Below are positions 32,863-42,804 of a stretch of 44,107 nt of DNA, one piece after another. Made by a program: the position numbers and the translations under genes. Source of the stretch: Actinomycetota bacterium (GTDB taxonomy: Bacteria; Actinomycetota; Actinomycetes; Streptosporangiales; Streptosporangiaceae); contig DAHVAN010000263.1 in NCBI GenBank assembly GCA_027314595.1, positions 1-44,107 of the forward strand, in the 5' to 3' direction. The notes under the pieces were generated by a model, which saw only the letters and a list, made by a program, of their open reading frames with translations, did not search any database and was not told the DNA's origin. How positions within the stretch are numbered: the stretch's first letter is position 1; the number at the start of each line of letters is the position of its first letter.

Positions 32863-34743
32863 ATGGCATTGCTGCCCACCATCCGCGGCCCGGCCGACCT
32901 GCGTGAACTGCCCATTACTGACATGCCAGCGCTGGCGGAGGAGATCCGCGAGTTCCTGGTCCAGGCGGTGTCCCGTACCGGCGGGCACCTGGGCCCCAAC
33001 CTCGGGGTCGTGGAGCTGACCATCGCCCTGCACCGGGTCTTCGAGTCGCCGCGTGACCGGATCCTCTGGGACACCGGTCACCAGGCGTACGTCCACAAGC
33101 TGCTCACCGGCCGGGCCGCCGGGTTCGCCGGGCTGCGGAAACAAGGCGGGCTGTCCGGCTACCCGAAGCAGGCCGAGTCTGAGCACGATGTCATCGAGAA
33201 CTCGCACGCCTCCACTGCGCTGTCCTACGCCGACGGGCTAGCCAAGGCATACGCCCTGACCGGCCAGAGCAGCGACCGCGCGGTCGTCGTCGTGGTCGGT
33301 GACGGGGCACTGACCGGGGGAATGGCATGGGAGGCGGTGAACAACATCGCCGCGGCCGACCGGCCGGTGATCATCGTGGTCAACGACAACGGGCGCTCGT
33401 ACGCGCCGACCGTGGGCGGGCTGGCGGACCTGCTGTTCGCGATGCGCACCGCCGCGCCGTATGAGCGCTTCCTGGCCTGGGGCAAGAACACCGTGCGGCG
33501 CACGCTCGTGCTGGGCCGGCCGCTCTACCGCCTGGTGCACGCGCTCAAGGCGGGACTGAAGGACCTGGTCGCCCCGCAGGCGCTCTTCGCCGGGCTGGGC
33601 CTGAAGTACCTTGGCCCGGTCGACGGGCACGACGTGACCGCGGTGGAGTCCGCGCTGCGGCGGGCCCGCCGGTTCGGCGGTCCGGTGCTGGTGCACTGCG
33701 TTACGGAGAAGGGCCGCGGGTACCCCCCCGCCGAAACCGACGAGCAGGACAAGATGCACAGCTTCCGGCGGACCGACTCGGTCACCGGCGGCCGCCTCCC
33801 CTCGACCACTCCTAGCTGGACCGAGGTGTTCGGAGCGGAGCTGGCCGCGCTGGCCGCCGAGAAGCCGGAGCTGGTGGCCATCACCGCGGCCATGCTGGGA
33901 CCCACCGGGCTGGAGCCGATACGCGAGAAGTTCCCGGACCGGGTCTTCGACGTCGGCATAGCCGAGCAGCACGCGGTCACCTCCGCCGCCGGCCTGGCCA
34001 TGGGCGGCATGCACCCCGTGGTCTGCCTCTACGCGACGTTCCTGAACCGTGCCTTCGACCAGCTCCTGATGGACGTCGCCCTGCACTCCTGCCCGGTGAC
34101 GTTCGTGCTGGACCGGGCCGGCGTGACCGGCGAGGACGGACCCTCGCACAACGGCATGTGGGACCTGTCCATCCTGCAGGTGGTGCCCGGCCTGCGGATC
34201 GCCGCGCCCCGGGACGCCGCGACCTTGCGGCTGGCCCTGCGCGAGGCGGTGGAGGCGGACGGTCCGACCGTGATCCGCTTCCCCAAGGGATCGGCCGGTG
34301 CCGACTTGCCCGCCGTGTCCCAGGCTGACGGCATAGATGTGCTGCGCGCGGGCGAGCGGGACGACATCCTGCTGGTCTGTGTCGGCGCGCTGGCCGGGCT
34401 GGGTCTCCAGGTCGCCGACGAAGTGGCCGCGGCGGACCTCGGCGTTACCGTCGTCGACCCGCGCTGGGTCCTGCCGGTCAACCCGGCGCTGGCGCGGCTG
34501 GCCCGGCGGCACCGGGCGGTGGTCACGCTGGAGGACGGCGGGCGGGTCGGCGGTGTCGGCGCGGCTGTCGCGCTGAAACTCCGCGACGAGGGGGTAACGG
34601 CGCCGGTGCACGCCATCGGGCTGCCGCAGCGCTTCCTGGAACAGGGCACGCGCGCCGAGGTGCTGGCCGACTGCGGCCTGACCGCCCCGGAGATCGCCAG
34701 CCAGATCAGGATCCTCGTTACACCGCAAAGGAGCCCTCTGTGA
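32863..34743 (+). CDS. dxs: 1-deoxy-D-xylulose-5-phosphate synthase (DXS)
   Basis: A 626-residue thiamine-diphosphate enzyme condensing pyruvate and glyceraldehyde 3-phosphate, the first and flux-setting MEP step. The N-terminal ThDP domain shows [15 protein letters not shown] and [22 protein letters not shown] (GDG...N motif). The pyrimidine domain has [21 protein letters not shown] with the catalytic Glu and [20 protein letters not shown]. The C-terminal transketolase domain begins near residue 490. Length is normal. The GTGA overlap with ispG shows coupled translation. It is probably a second, cluster-specific copy besides a housekeeping dxs elsewhere. Confidence 0.95.
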   Translation: MALLPTIRGPADLRELPITDMPALAEEIREFLVQAVSRTGGHLGPNLGVVELTIALHRVFESPRDRILWDTGHQAYVHKLLTGRAAGFAGLRKQGGLSGYPKQAESEHDVIENSHASTALSYADGLAKAYALTGQSSDRAVVVVVGDGALTGGMAWEAVNNIAAADRPVIIVVNDNGRSYAPTVGGLADLLFAMRTAAPYERFLAWGKNTVRRTLVLGRPLYRLVHALKAGLKDLVAPQALFAGLGLKYLGPVDGHDVTAVESALRRARRFGGPVLVHCVTEKGRGYPPAETDEQDKMHSFRRTDSVTGGRLPSTTPSWTEVFGAELAALAAEKPELVAITAAMLGPTGLEPIREKFPDRVFDVGIAEQHAVTSAAGLAMGGMHPVVCLYATFLNRAFDQLLMDVALHSCPVTFVLDRAGVTGEDGPSHNGMWDLSILQVVPGLRIAAPRDAATLRLALREAVEADGPTVIRFPKGSAGADLPAVSQADGIDVLRAGERDDILLVCVGALAGLGLQVADEVAAADLGVTVVDPRWVLPVNPALARLARRHRAVVTLEDGGRVGGVGAAVALKLRDEGVTAPVHAIGLPQRFLEQGTRAEVLADCGLTAPEIASQIRILVTPQRSPL

Positions 34744-35894
34744 CCGTCTCCCTAGGCATGCCGTCGGCCCCGCCGATCCGCCTGGCCCCACGCCGCAAGT
34801 CCCGCCAGGTGCGGGTCGGCGACGTCCTGGTCGGCGGCGACGCGCCGGTTTCCGTCCAGTCCATGACCACGACCAGGACCGCCGACGTGGATGCCACCTT
34901 GCAGCAGATCGCCAAGCTGATCACGACCGGATGCCAGATCGTGCGGGTGGCGGTACCGGACACCGATGACGTCGAGGCCTTGCCGCAGATCGCGCGCCGG
35001 TCGCCGATCCCGGTCATCGCAGATGTCCACTTCCAGCCCAGGTACGTCTTCGCCGCCATCGACGCCGGCTGCGCCGGGGTCCGGGTCAACCCGGGCAACA
35101 TCAAGAAGTTCGACGACCGGGTCGGGGAGATCGCCAAGGCCGCGTCGGCGGCGGGAATCCCGATCCGGATCGGTGTCAACGCGGGCTCGCTGGACAAGCG
35201 GCTGCTGGAGAAGTACGGCAAGGCCACCGCGGACGCGCTGGTGGAGTCGGCGCTGTGGGAATGCTCGCTATTCGAGGAGCACGGCTTCCGTGACATCAAG
35301 ATCTCGGTGAAGCACCACGAGCCGCCGGTCATGATCAGCGCGTATCGCAAGCTGGCCGAGGCGTGCGACTACCCGCTGCACCTCGGGGTGACCGAGGCCG
35401 GGCCCACGTTTCAGGGCACCATCAAGTCGAGCGTCGCGTTCGGCGCCCTGCTCGCCGAGGGCATCGGGGACACCATCCGGGTCTCGCTGTCCGCCCCCCC
35501 GGATGAGGAGGTCAAGGTCGGCGTCCAGATCCTGGAATCGCTGGGCCTGCGAGAGCGCAGCCTGGATATCGTGTCGTGCCCGTCCTGCGGCCGCGCCCAA
35601 GTCGATGTGCACCGGCTGGCCAATGAGGTTGCCGCCGGCCTGGAGGGAATGCCGGTGCCGCTGCGGGTCGCGGTGATGGGCTGCGTGGTGAACGGGCCGG
35701 GCGAGGCGCGCGAAGCCGACCTGGGGGTCGCGTCCGGCAACGGCAAGGGCCAGATCTTCGTCCGCGGCGAGGTGGTCAAGACGGTGCCGGAGTCCCAGAT
35801 CGTGGAGACGCTGATCGGTGAGGCCATGCGGATCGCGGACGAGATGATGGCCAGCGGTACCGTCGCGGGCACGCCCGAGGTCAGCGTCTTCTAA
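34740..35894 (+). CDS. ispG: 4-hydroxy-3-methylbut-2-en-1-yl diphosphate synthase (IspG)
   Basis: A 384-residue iron-sulfur enzyme converting MEcPP to HMBPP, the step before IspH. The TIM-barrel part contains [51 protein letters not shown] (written here in two pieces of one stretch, near residues 97-120), and LGVTEAG. The 4Fe-4S cysteines are in [11 protein letters not shown] and [20 protein letters not shown] start overlaps the dxs stop by four bases. With dxs, ispH and idi it gives an in-cluster partial MEP set focused on the entry step and the two iron-sulfur steps. Confidence 0.95.
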   Translation: MTVSLGMPSAPPIRLAPRRKSRQVRVGDVLVGGDAPVSVQSMTTTRTADVDATLQQIAKLITTGCQIVRVAVPDTDDVEALPQIARRSPIPVIADVHFQPRYVFAAIDAGCAGVRVNPGNIKKFDDRVGEIAKAASAAGIPIRIGVNAGSLDKRLLEKYGKATADALVESALWECSLFEEHGFRDIKISVKHHEPPVMISAYRKLAEACDYPLHLGVTEAGPTFQGTIKSSVAFGALLAEGIGDTIRVSLSAPPDEEVKVGVQILESLGLRERSLDIVSCPSCGRAQVDVHRLANEVAAGLEGMPVPLRVAVMGCVVNGPGEAREADLGVASGNGKGQIFVRGEVVKTVPESQIVETLIGEAMRIADEMMASGTVAGTPEVSVF

Positions 35895-35950
35895 CCGTTT
35901 GCAGTGATCGTGGCGTGGCTCCGCCTACAACCCTTCTTCTCAGGACGCAC

Positions 35951-37219
35951 ATGGATACCCTGATCGCTGAACTAATCGGTGACATTGCCCTGATCCTGAT
36001 CGTGTCATCGCTGCTCGGCGCGGTCGCGCGGCGATGTGATCAGCCGACTGTCGTGGGCCAGATCGTAGCCGGAATCCTGCTCGGCCCCAGTTTGCTCGGC
36101 CGCCTGCCTGGCCACCTCATGACCCGCCTGTTCCCGCACGCGGTGCTGTCGTACCTGACGGGAATCTCCCAGGTCGCCGTCATCATCTTCATGTTCGTCG
36201 TCGGGTACGAGATGGACTGGGGATCCACCCGGCGACTGTACCGGCCGACGCTGATGGTTGCCGCTGGCGCGCTGCTGATTCCGCTTGGCCTGGGATCCGG
36301 AGCCGCCGTGATCTTCCGGTCAAGCTTCGCGTCCCTCGGCCAGTCCAGCACGAGCCACTCGTTTATCCTGTTCATGGGTGTGGCCGTATCCATCACCGCT
36401 CTTCCCGTGCTTGCCGCGCTGGTCCGCGAGCGGAGCATCGCAGCGACCACAGCAGGTCTCACGGCGACTAGCGCCGCCGGCCTCATGGACGTGGCGGCGT
36501 GGCTGCTCCTGGCCACGGCGCTTGTGGGCACGGCGGAAAAGCAGAACAGGCCATTGCCGGTCACGATCGTGCTGCTTATCGCTTTCGTCGCGTTCATGCT
36601 GCTTGTCGTCCGCCCGGTATTGGGCTGGTGGATTAACCGGCCGGGCGCGGTCCTCGCCAATCACTTGCCGGTGGTCTTGACGCTCGCACTGGGCAGCGCC
36701 TGGGTGACGGGGGCGCTGGGCCTGCACCCGGTATTCGGCGGGCTGCTGGCCGGCTTCGTGATGCCGAGGAGGCATGGAATTCCCGATCCGGATGTACTGC
36801 GCCCAATGGAAGAGATCGGCGGCGCGCTGCTGCCGCTGTTCTTCATCACCACCGGCCTGTTGGTCAACGTCGGATCCATAGGCGGTAAGGCCTTCGTGGT
36901 GTTCGCGATGCTATTCGCGATCGCGACCGCGGGCAAGCTGGGTCCCGGCTACGTGGCCGCCCGGATCGGCGGTCTGGGACGGAAGGACGGTGCCACCGTC
37001 GCGGTGCTGGTGAACACGAGAGGACTGACGGAACTCATCGCGCTCAACGTCGGGTTCAGCGCGGGCCTCATCAGCCAGCAGCTCTTCGATGTCCTGGTGC
37101 TGATGGCGGTACTGACCACCATGATGGCGGCGCCGCTGCTGAGACTGATCCGTCCGGTCACGACCGAGGCCGTCGCGGCGGGACGGGTCGATCAGGGATC
37201 CGCGGTCAGCGCGCCGTGA
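35951..37219 (+). CDS. Cation/proton antiporter, CPA2 family
   Basis: About 422 residues with some 12 membrane helices. IGDIALILIVSSLLGAVARRCDQPTVVGQIVAGILLGPSLLG is the typical CPA2 (KefB/NapA-like) N-terminus (first helices), and FGGLLAGFVMPR with the following helices matches the core. No C-terminal TrkA/RCK or CBS domain is present. The ATG at 35951 fits the membrane start better than the GTG at 35915. It exchanges Na+ or K+ for protons at the membrane. Tight placement between ispG and the carboxylase (its stop overlaps the carboxylase GTG) shows it is part of the operon. A role in self-protection or pH and ion balance is possible; the real role is unknown. Confidence 0.83.
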   Translation: MDTLIAELIGDIALILIVSSLLGAVARRCDQPTVVGQIVAGILLGPSLLGRLPGHLMTRLFPHAVLSYLTGISQVAVIIFMFVVGYEMDWGSTRRLYRPTLMVAAGALLIPLGLGSGAAVIFRSSFASLGQSSTSHSFILFMGVAVSITALPVLAALVRERSIAATTAGLTATSAAGLMDVAAWLLLATALVGTAEKQNRPLPVTIVLLIAFVAFMLLVVRPVLGWWINRPGAVLANHLPVVLTLALGSAWVTGALGLHPVFGGLLAGFVMPRRHGIPDPDVLRPMEEIGGALLPLFFITTGLLVNVGSIGGKAFVVFAMLFAIATAGKLGPGYVAARIGGLGRKDGATVAVLVNTRGLTELIALNVGFSAGLISQQLFDVLVLMAVLTTMMAAPLLRLIRPVTTEAVAAGRVDQGSAVSAP

Positions 37220-37227
37220 GTGCCACC

Positions 37228-40200
37228 ATGGGGAGCCTGCGTCCGGTGTTCAGTCGTATCGCGATCGTCAACCGGGGTGAGGCCGCTATGCGGCTCATCC
37301 ACGCCGTCGATGAGCTCAATGCCGAGGGCAGGCCGCGGATGGAGACCGTGGCGCTCTACACCGACGTCGACGCCAGGGCCACGTTTGTGCGGGCGGCGGA
37401 CCTCGCCTACTGCATCGGCCCCGCCGCGACCCGTCCTTACCTCAACCTGGCCGTGCTTGAGCGCGCCCTAGCCGAGACCGGCGCGGACGCCGCGTGGGTC
37501 GGCTGGGGGTTCGTCGCCGAGAACGCGGCGTTCGCCGAGTTGTGCGAGAAGCTGGGCGTGACATTCATCGGCCCTGATCCCCGCGCGATGCGCAAGCTGG
37601 GCGACAAGATCGGGGCCAAGCTGATCGCCGAGCGGGCTGGTGTTCCGGTCGCGCCGTGGAGTCGCGGCCCGGTGGAGAGCCTGGAAGCCGCGCTGCGTTC
37701 AGCCGAGGGGATCGGCTACCCGTTGATGCTCAAGGCGACCGCAGGCGGAGGTGGCCGTGGCATCCGCGTCGTCGCCAGCCCCGAGGAGCTCATCGATGTC
37801 TACGAGCGCACCGGCCTGGAGGCCGAGCGCGCGTTTGGCAGCGGTGTGGTATTCCTTGAGCGCCTGGTGACCGGCGCCCGGCACGTCGAGGTGCAGGTGA
37901 TCGCCGACGGTCACGGCACGGCCTGGGCCCTGGGCGTGCGGGACTGCTCCCTGCAGCGTCGCAATCAGAAGATCATCGAGGAGTCGTCCTCACCGGTGCT
38001 GTCGACCGCGCAAGCGGACGAGCTGAAGGCGGCGGCGGAGCGGCTCGCCATCACTGTCGGCTATCACGGCGCGGCCACTGTGGAGTTCCTCTACGACCTG
38101 GCAAGCCGGCGGTTCACCTTCCTCGAGGTGAACACCCGGCTGCAGGTTGAGCATCCGGTCACTGAGGTCACCACCGGCATAGACCTCGTGAAGGCTCAGC
38201 TGTACGTGGCCGCAGGCGGGAGACTGGCTGGCGCCCCGCCCGCCGAACTGGGGCATGCCATAGAGGCCCGGCTGAACGCCGAGGACCTCGACCGTGACTT
38301 CGCGGCGGCGCCGGGCCGTATCGTCTTGCTCGATCTCCCGGCCGGCCCGGGTATCCGGGTCGATACCGGCGTCAGTGCGGGCGATCACATTCCCGCTGAC
38401 TTCGACTCGATGATCGCCAAGATCATCGCCTACGGGCGCGACCGTGACGAGGCACTGGCCCGGCTGCGCCGTGCGATGCGCCAGACCCATGTCCTCATCG
38501 AGGGCGGCACCACCAATAAGAGCTTCGTGGTTCAGCTGCTCGACCAGTCCAAGGTGATCGACGGGAGCGCCGACACCGGCTGGATCGACCGGATGCGGGC
38601 CACCGGCCTGCTGGTGTCGCACCAGCATTCCGGCGTCGCGCTGGCGGTCGCGGCAATCGAGGCCTATCAGGACCAGAAGCAGGTGGAGCTGCAGCGGCTG
38701 CTGGCTACCGCGCATGGCGGGCGGCCCCAGATGCGCCACGAGAGCAGTCACCCGATCGAGCTCACGTTGCGCGGCGCGAGCTACCGGCTCACCGTCGCCG
38801 AGACCGGCCCAGGCAGTTACCGCGTGGGATTCATCACGGGGGATGACGTGCGCACCGTCGACGCGGTGATGGAGCGGTTCGGCGAGCACACCGCGCAGGT
38901 CCACGTCAATCGCCGCCGTTTCCGGCTGATCACCATCACGCATGGCCCGGTCTGCCTGGTCGAGGTCGACGGCGTGACCCACCGAGTCAGCCGTGACGAG
39001 GGCGGGATCGTCTATTCCCCCGCGCCGGCCGTGGTGGTCGCGACCCCGCTCGCGGCCGGAGACAAGGTCGAGGCGGGCGCCCCGGTGCTGGTCCTGGAGA
39101 GCATGAAGATGGAGACCGTCCTGCGCGCGCCGTACCCAGCGCTGCTGAAGGAGTCGCTGGTCTGTGTCGGCAGCCAGGTCGAGTCCGGCGCGCCGCTACT
39201 GCGCCTGGAACCGTTGGGCGGCGACGCCGGCGACTTTGATCGCGTCGCGCCCGTGGCGCCCGGCGCAGACCCGGACCTTCTCGCCGAACCCGGCCGGCTC
39301 TCCGCCGGGCAACGCGCCGAACGTGGACTGGCGGACCTGCGGGGCAGGCTGCTCGGCTTCGACGTCGACCCCCGCGACGGCGGCCGCGCGCTGACTGGTT
39401 ACCTCGCGGCCCGCGCCGAGCTTCGGCGACGGCCGCTCGCGGCCGAGAGCGAACTGCTGGAGGTCTTCGCCGACCTGTCCGAGCTCAGCCGTGACAAGCC
39501 GGAGGGCGAGGCGGCCAAGGTCGAGACGCGGCTGCACAGCTCGCGCGAGCACTTCCACACCTACTTGCAGAGCCTTGACGCAGAACGGGCCGACCTGTCG
39601 GAGGCGTTCCAAGGCCGCCTCACCCGTGTGCTGCGCCACTACGGCACCGACGGCCTAGACCGTACGCCCGCACTGGAGGAGGCGGTCTTCCGGATCTTCC
39701 TCGCCCAGCAACGCGCCAGTTCGGACGTCGTGGTGATCGCCGCGCTGTTGGAACGGTGGCTCACTGAGGCGCCGCCGCGCGACAGCCTGCGCCAGAGCGT
39801 CGCGCAGGTGCTGGAGAACCTGGTCCGGGCCACGCAGCTTCGCTACCCGATGGTCGCCGTCCTCGCGCGGAGCCTGGTGTTCCGCTGGTTCGCCCAGCCG
39901 CTGCTGAGCCGTGCCCGCGCCGAGGTCTACACCCGGGTGCAGCGCCACCTGCGGTATCTTGACCAGCACCCGGACACGGCTGATCGCGCGGAGCGGATCG
40001 CCGACATAGTCGCCAGCCCCGAGCCGCTCGTCCGGTTGCTGGGCCAGCGTATGGATCACCCCGGCGCCGACGCGGGCCCGCTGCTCGAGGCCATTAGCCG
40101 CCGCTACTACCGCGAGCACGGGCTATCGGCCGTGCTCTGCGAATCGATCGGGGAACGGCCGATCGTCACCGGTCGCTACGAGTTCGAGGGCAAGCCACAG

Positions 40201-42777
40201 CGGCTGGTCGCGACGGTCGCCGACTTCGGTGACCTGTCCAAGGCGCTGATGACGGTGGCGGAGGCAGCCACCGCGGATCCGGGCTCGGCAGCCCTCGTCG
40301 CCGACATCTACCTCACGTGGGCCGACCAGCCCGCCGACGCCGACGGCATGGCCGCCGAGCTTTGTGCGGCGCTGTCCGTAATCGCGCTGCCCAGCGAGCT
40401 GCGCCGGATTACTGCGGTAGTCGCCGGGCGCAGCGCCGTAGCGATGCACCACTTTACCTTCCAGGTGGCTTCGGCTGGCCTGACCGAAGACCCGCTGCTC
40501 CGCGACCTGCATCCGCCCACCGCCCAGTGGCTGCAGCTGTGGCGCCTGCGGAACTTCGAGCTGACCCGGTTGCCGACCGCGGACGAGGATATCTACCTTC
40601 TCCGGTGCGTCGCGCCAGAGAACCCGTCGGACGAGCGGCTGGTCGCGATGGCGGAGGTCCGTGACATGACGCCGCTGCGTGACGAGGAAGGCCGTATTCT
40701 CGCCCTGCCCGCAGTCGAGGCCACGCTCGGCGCGTGCCTGGACGCGATCCGCCAGGTACAGATGCAACGCCCGGAGCGGAAGCGCCTGGACACCAACCGG
40801 ATTGTCTTGTACGTGTGGCCGCTGAGCGACGACATCGTGCGCGCGGACCTCAGCGCCGTCACCCAGCGCGTGGTGCCGACGATCGCTGGCCCGGGGGTCG
40901 AGGAGATACTGTTCCTCGGCCGCCATCGAGACCGGGGGACCGGCAAGCTGAGAGCGGTGCGGCTCTCCTACGACGTCGCCACCGGCGTCAAGCTGACCGT
41001 CACCGATCCGCCGAGCGACCTGATCCAGCCGCTGGACGACTACGGCCAGCAAGTGCTGCGGGCGCGGCGCCGCGGCACGGCCTACCCGTACGAGCTGGTA
41101 GACATGATCGCCGGGCCTGGCGGGTCGTTCACCGAGTACGACCTCGACGGCTCAAGCGCGCTGGTCCCGGTTGACCGGCCGAAGGGGCTCAACGAGGCCG
41201 GGGTCGTTACCGGGGCGGCGTCCACGCCGACCGAGCGGTACCCGGAGGGGATGACCCGGGTGGTCCTGCTCGGCGATCCGACGAAGGAGCTGGGCGCGCT
41301 GGCCGAGCCAGAATGCGCGCGGGTGATCGCGGCGCTCGACCTGGCGGAGCGGCTACGGGTGCCGGTGGACTGGTACGCGCTGTCGGCGGGAGCGCGCATC
41401 GCGATGGACTCTGGCACTGAGAACATGGACTGGATCGCGGCCGCGCTGCGCCGCATCGTGCAATTCACCGAGGCTGGCGGCGAGATCAATGTCGTGGTGG
41501 CGGGGATCAACGTCGGCGCCCAGTCGTACTGGAACGCCGAGTCCACGATGCTCATGCATACCAGGGGCATCCTGGTGATGACGCCTGATTCGGCGATGGT
41601 GCTGACCGGCAAGCGGTCACTGGACTTCTCCGGCGGCGTGTCGGCGGAGGACAACGTGGGCATCGGCGGCTATGACCGGGTGATGGGGCCGAACGGCCAG
41701 GCGCAGTACTGGGCACGGGACCTCCGTGCCGCGCACGGCGTGCTGCTATCGCACTACGAGTACTGTTACGTGCTGCCCGGCGAGGACGGGCCGCGCAGGG
41801 CCGTCACCTCCGACCCGGCCGACCGGGACATCACGGACTACCCGCATGCTGCCGTGGGCAGCGACTTCACCACGGTCGGGCAGATCCTTTCCCGCGAGAC
41901 CAACCAGGATCGCAAGAAGCCGTTCGACATCCGCACGGTGATGCGCGCGCTGGCCGACCAAGACCACCCGGTCCTGGAACGATGGGCCAGCATGGCGGGC
42001 GCGGAGACCGCCGTGGTGCAGGACGTGAACCTGGGCGGATGGCCGGTGTGCCTGCTCGGCATCGAGTCGCGGTCGGTGCCGAGGCACGGGTTCCCGCCCG
42101 CTGACGGACCGGACACCTACACCGCCGGCACGCTGTTCCCGCGCTCGTCGAAGAAGGCCGCGCGGGCTATCAACGCGGCGAGCGGGAACCGGCCGCTGGT
42201 GGTCCTGGCGAACCTCTCCGGGTTCGACGGGTCACCGGAGTCGATGCGCAAGCTGCAGCTGGAGTACGGGGCCGAGATCGGCCGGGCGGTCGTCAACTTC
42301 CGTGGTCCCATCGTGTTCTGCATCATCTCGCGCTATCACGGTGGCGCGTTCGTGGTGTTCTCCAAGGCACTCAACCCGAACATGACGGTGCTCGCGGTGG
42401 ACGGCTCGTATGCCTCCGTGCTGGGTGGCACGCCAGCCGCGGCGGTGGTGTTCACCGCCGACGTCGACGCGCGTACCGCCAGCGACCGGCGGGTGGCGGC
42501 CCTGGAAGCCCTTGTCGCTTCGGCTGAGGGGGCGGAACGAGCCGCACTCATCGCCCGGCTTACGGACGTGCGGTCATCGGTGCGCGCGGAGAAGCTGACC
42601 GAGGTCGCGGCTGAGTTCGACCGGGTGCATTCGATTCAGCGTGCACAGCGGATGGGGTCAGTGGATTCGATCATCCGGCCGGACGAGTTGCGGCCGCGGG
42701 TCATCGCCGCCGTGGAGCGCGGCCTGGACGGCTGCCGGGACGTCACGAGATCCGCTCCAGTCTCGTCATGGCCATGA
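37228..42777 (+). CDS. Single-chain multidomain acetyl/acyl-CoA carboxylase
   Basis: About 1,849 residues; the GTG at 37216 overlapping the antiporter stop is an alternative start. Domain order is biotin carboxylase (FSRIAIVNRGEAAMRLIHAV near the start, ATP-grasp AGGGGRGIRVV, FLEVNTRLQVEHPVTE), a biotin carrier domain with the biotinyl lysine in LESMKMETVL (residue 627 from this start, at 39106), a long central region of about 600 residues as in eukaryotic ACC, then a carboxyltransferase pair (GINVGAQSYWNAESTMLM, GGVSAEDNVGIGGYDRVMG, NLSGFDGSPESMRKLQLEYG). Normal bacterial ACC is made of separate subunits; this fused type occurs in some actinomycetes. It makes malonyl-CoA, of which THN needs five per molecule, and so feeds RppA. 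Confidence 0.9.
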   Translation: MGSLRPVFSRIAIVNRGEAAMRLIHAVDELNAEGRPRMETVALYTDVDARATFVRAADLAYCIGPAATRPYLNLAVLERALAETGADAAWVGWGFVAENAAFAELCEKLGVTFIGPDPRAMRKLGDKIGAKLIAERAGVPVAPWSRGPVESLEAALRSAEGIGYPLMLKATAGGGGRGIRVVASPEELIDVYERTGLEAERAFGSGVVFLERLVTGARHVEVQVIADGHGTAWALGVRDCSLQRRNQKIIEESSSPVLSTAQADELKAAAERLAITVGYHGAATVEFLYDLASRRFTFLEVNTRLQVEHPVTEVTTGIDLVKAQLYVAAGGRLAGAPPAELGHAIEARLNAEDLDRDFAAAPGRIVLLDLPAGPGIRVDTGVSAGDHIPADFDSMIAKIIAYGRDRDEALARLRRAMRQTHVLIEGGTTNKSFVVQLLDQSKVIDGSADTGWIDRMRATGLLVSHQHSGVALAVAAIEAYQDQKQVELQRLLATAHGGRPQMRHESSHPIELTLRGASYRLTVAETGPGSYRVGFITGDDVRTVDAVMERFGEHTAQVHVNRRRFRLITITHGPVCLVEVDGVTHRVSRDEGGIVYSPAPAVVVATPLAAGDKVEAGAPVLVLESMKMETVLRAPYPALLKESLVCVGSQVESGAPLLRLEPLGGDAGDFDRVAPVAPGADPDLLAEPGRLSAGQRAERGLADLRGRLLGFDVDPRDGGRALTGYLAARAELRRRPLAAESELLEVFADLSELSRDKPEGEAAKVETRLHSSREHFHTYLQSLDAERADLSEAFQGRLTRVLRHYGTDGLDRTPALEEAVFRIFLAQQRASSDVVVIAALLERWLTEAPPRDSLRQSVAQVLENLVRATQLRYPMVAVLARSLVFRWFAQPLLSRARAEVYTRVQRHLRYLDQHPDTADRAERIADIVASPEPLVRLLGQRMDHPGADAGPLLEAISRRYYREHGLSAVLCESIGERPIVTGRYEFEGKPQRLVATVADFGDLSKALMTVAEAATADPGSAALVADIYLTWADQPADADGMAAELCAALSVIALPSELRRITAVVAGRSAVAMHHFTFQVASAGLTEDPLLRDLHPPTAQWLQLWRLRNFELTRLPTADEDIYLLRCVAPENPSDERLVAMAEVRDMTPLRDEEGRILALPAVEATLGACLDAIRQVQMQRPERKRLDTNRIVLYVWPLSDDIVRADLSAVTQRVVPTIAGPGVEEILFLGRHRDRGTGKLRAVRLSYDVATGVKLTVTDPPSDLIQPLDDYGQQVLRARRRGTAYPYELVDMIAGPGGSFTEYDLDGSSALVPVDRPKGLNEAGVVTGAASTPTERYPEGMTRVVLLGDPTKELGALAEPECARVIAALDLAERLRVPVDWYALSAGARIAMDSGTENMDWIAAALRRIVQFTEAGGEINVVVAGINVGAQSYWNAESTMLMHTRGILVMTPDSAMVLTGKRSLDFSGGVSAEDNVGIGGYDRVMGPNGQAQYWARDLRAAHGVLLSHYEYCYVLPGEDGPRRAVTSDPADRDITDYPHAAVGSDFTTVGQILSRETNQDRKKPFDIRTVMRALADQDHPVLERWASMAGAETAVVQDVNLGGWPVCLLGIESRSVPRHGFPPADGPDTYTAGTLFPRSSKKAARAINAASGNRPLVVLANLSGFDGSPESMRKLQLEYGAEIGRAVVNFRGPIVFCIISRYHGGAFVVFSKALNPNMTVLAVDGSYASVLGGTPAAAVVFTADVDARTASDRRVAALEALVASAEGAERAALIARLTDVRSSVRAEKLTEVAAEFDRVHSIQRAQRMGSVDSIIRPDELRPRVIAAVERGLDGCRDVTRSAPVSSWP

Positions 42778-42804
42778 GGCGGCTCGCCGCTCAGCACCCG
42801 GCGA

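Noticed and set aside
37990-38982. 330-residue minus-strand open frame opposite the carboxylase
   Set aside because: The plus-strand frame encodes clear biotin carboxylase motifs throughout; the minus frame is a shadow.
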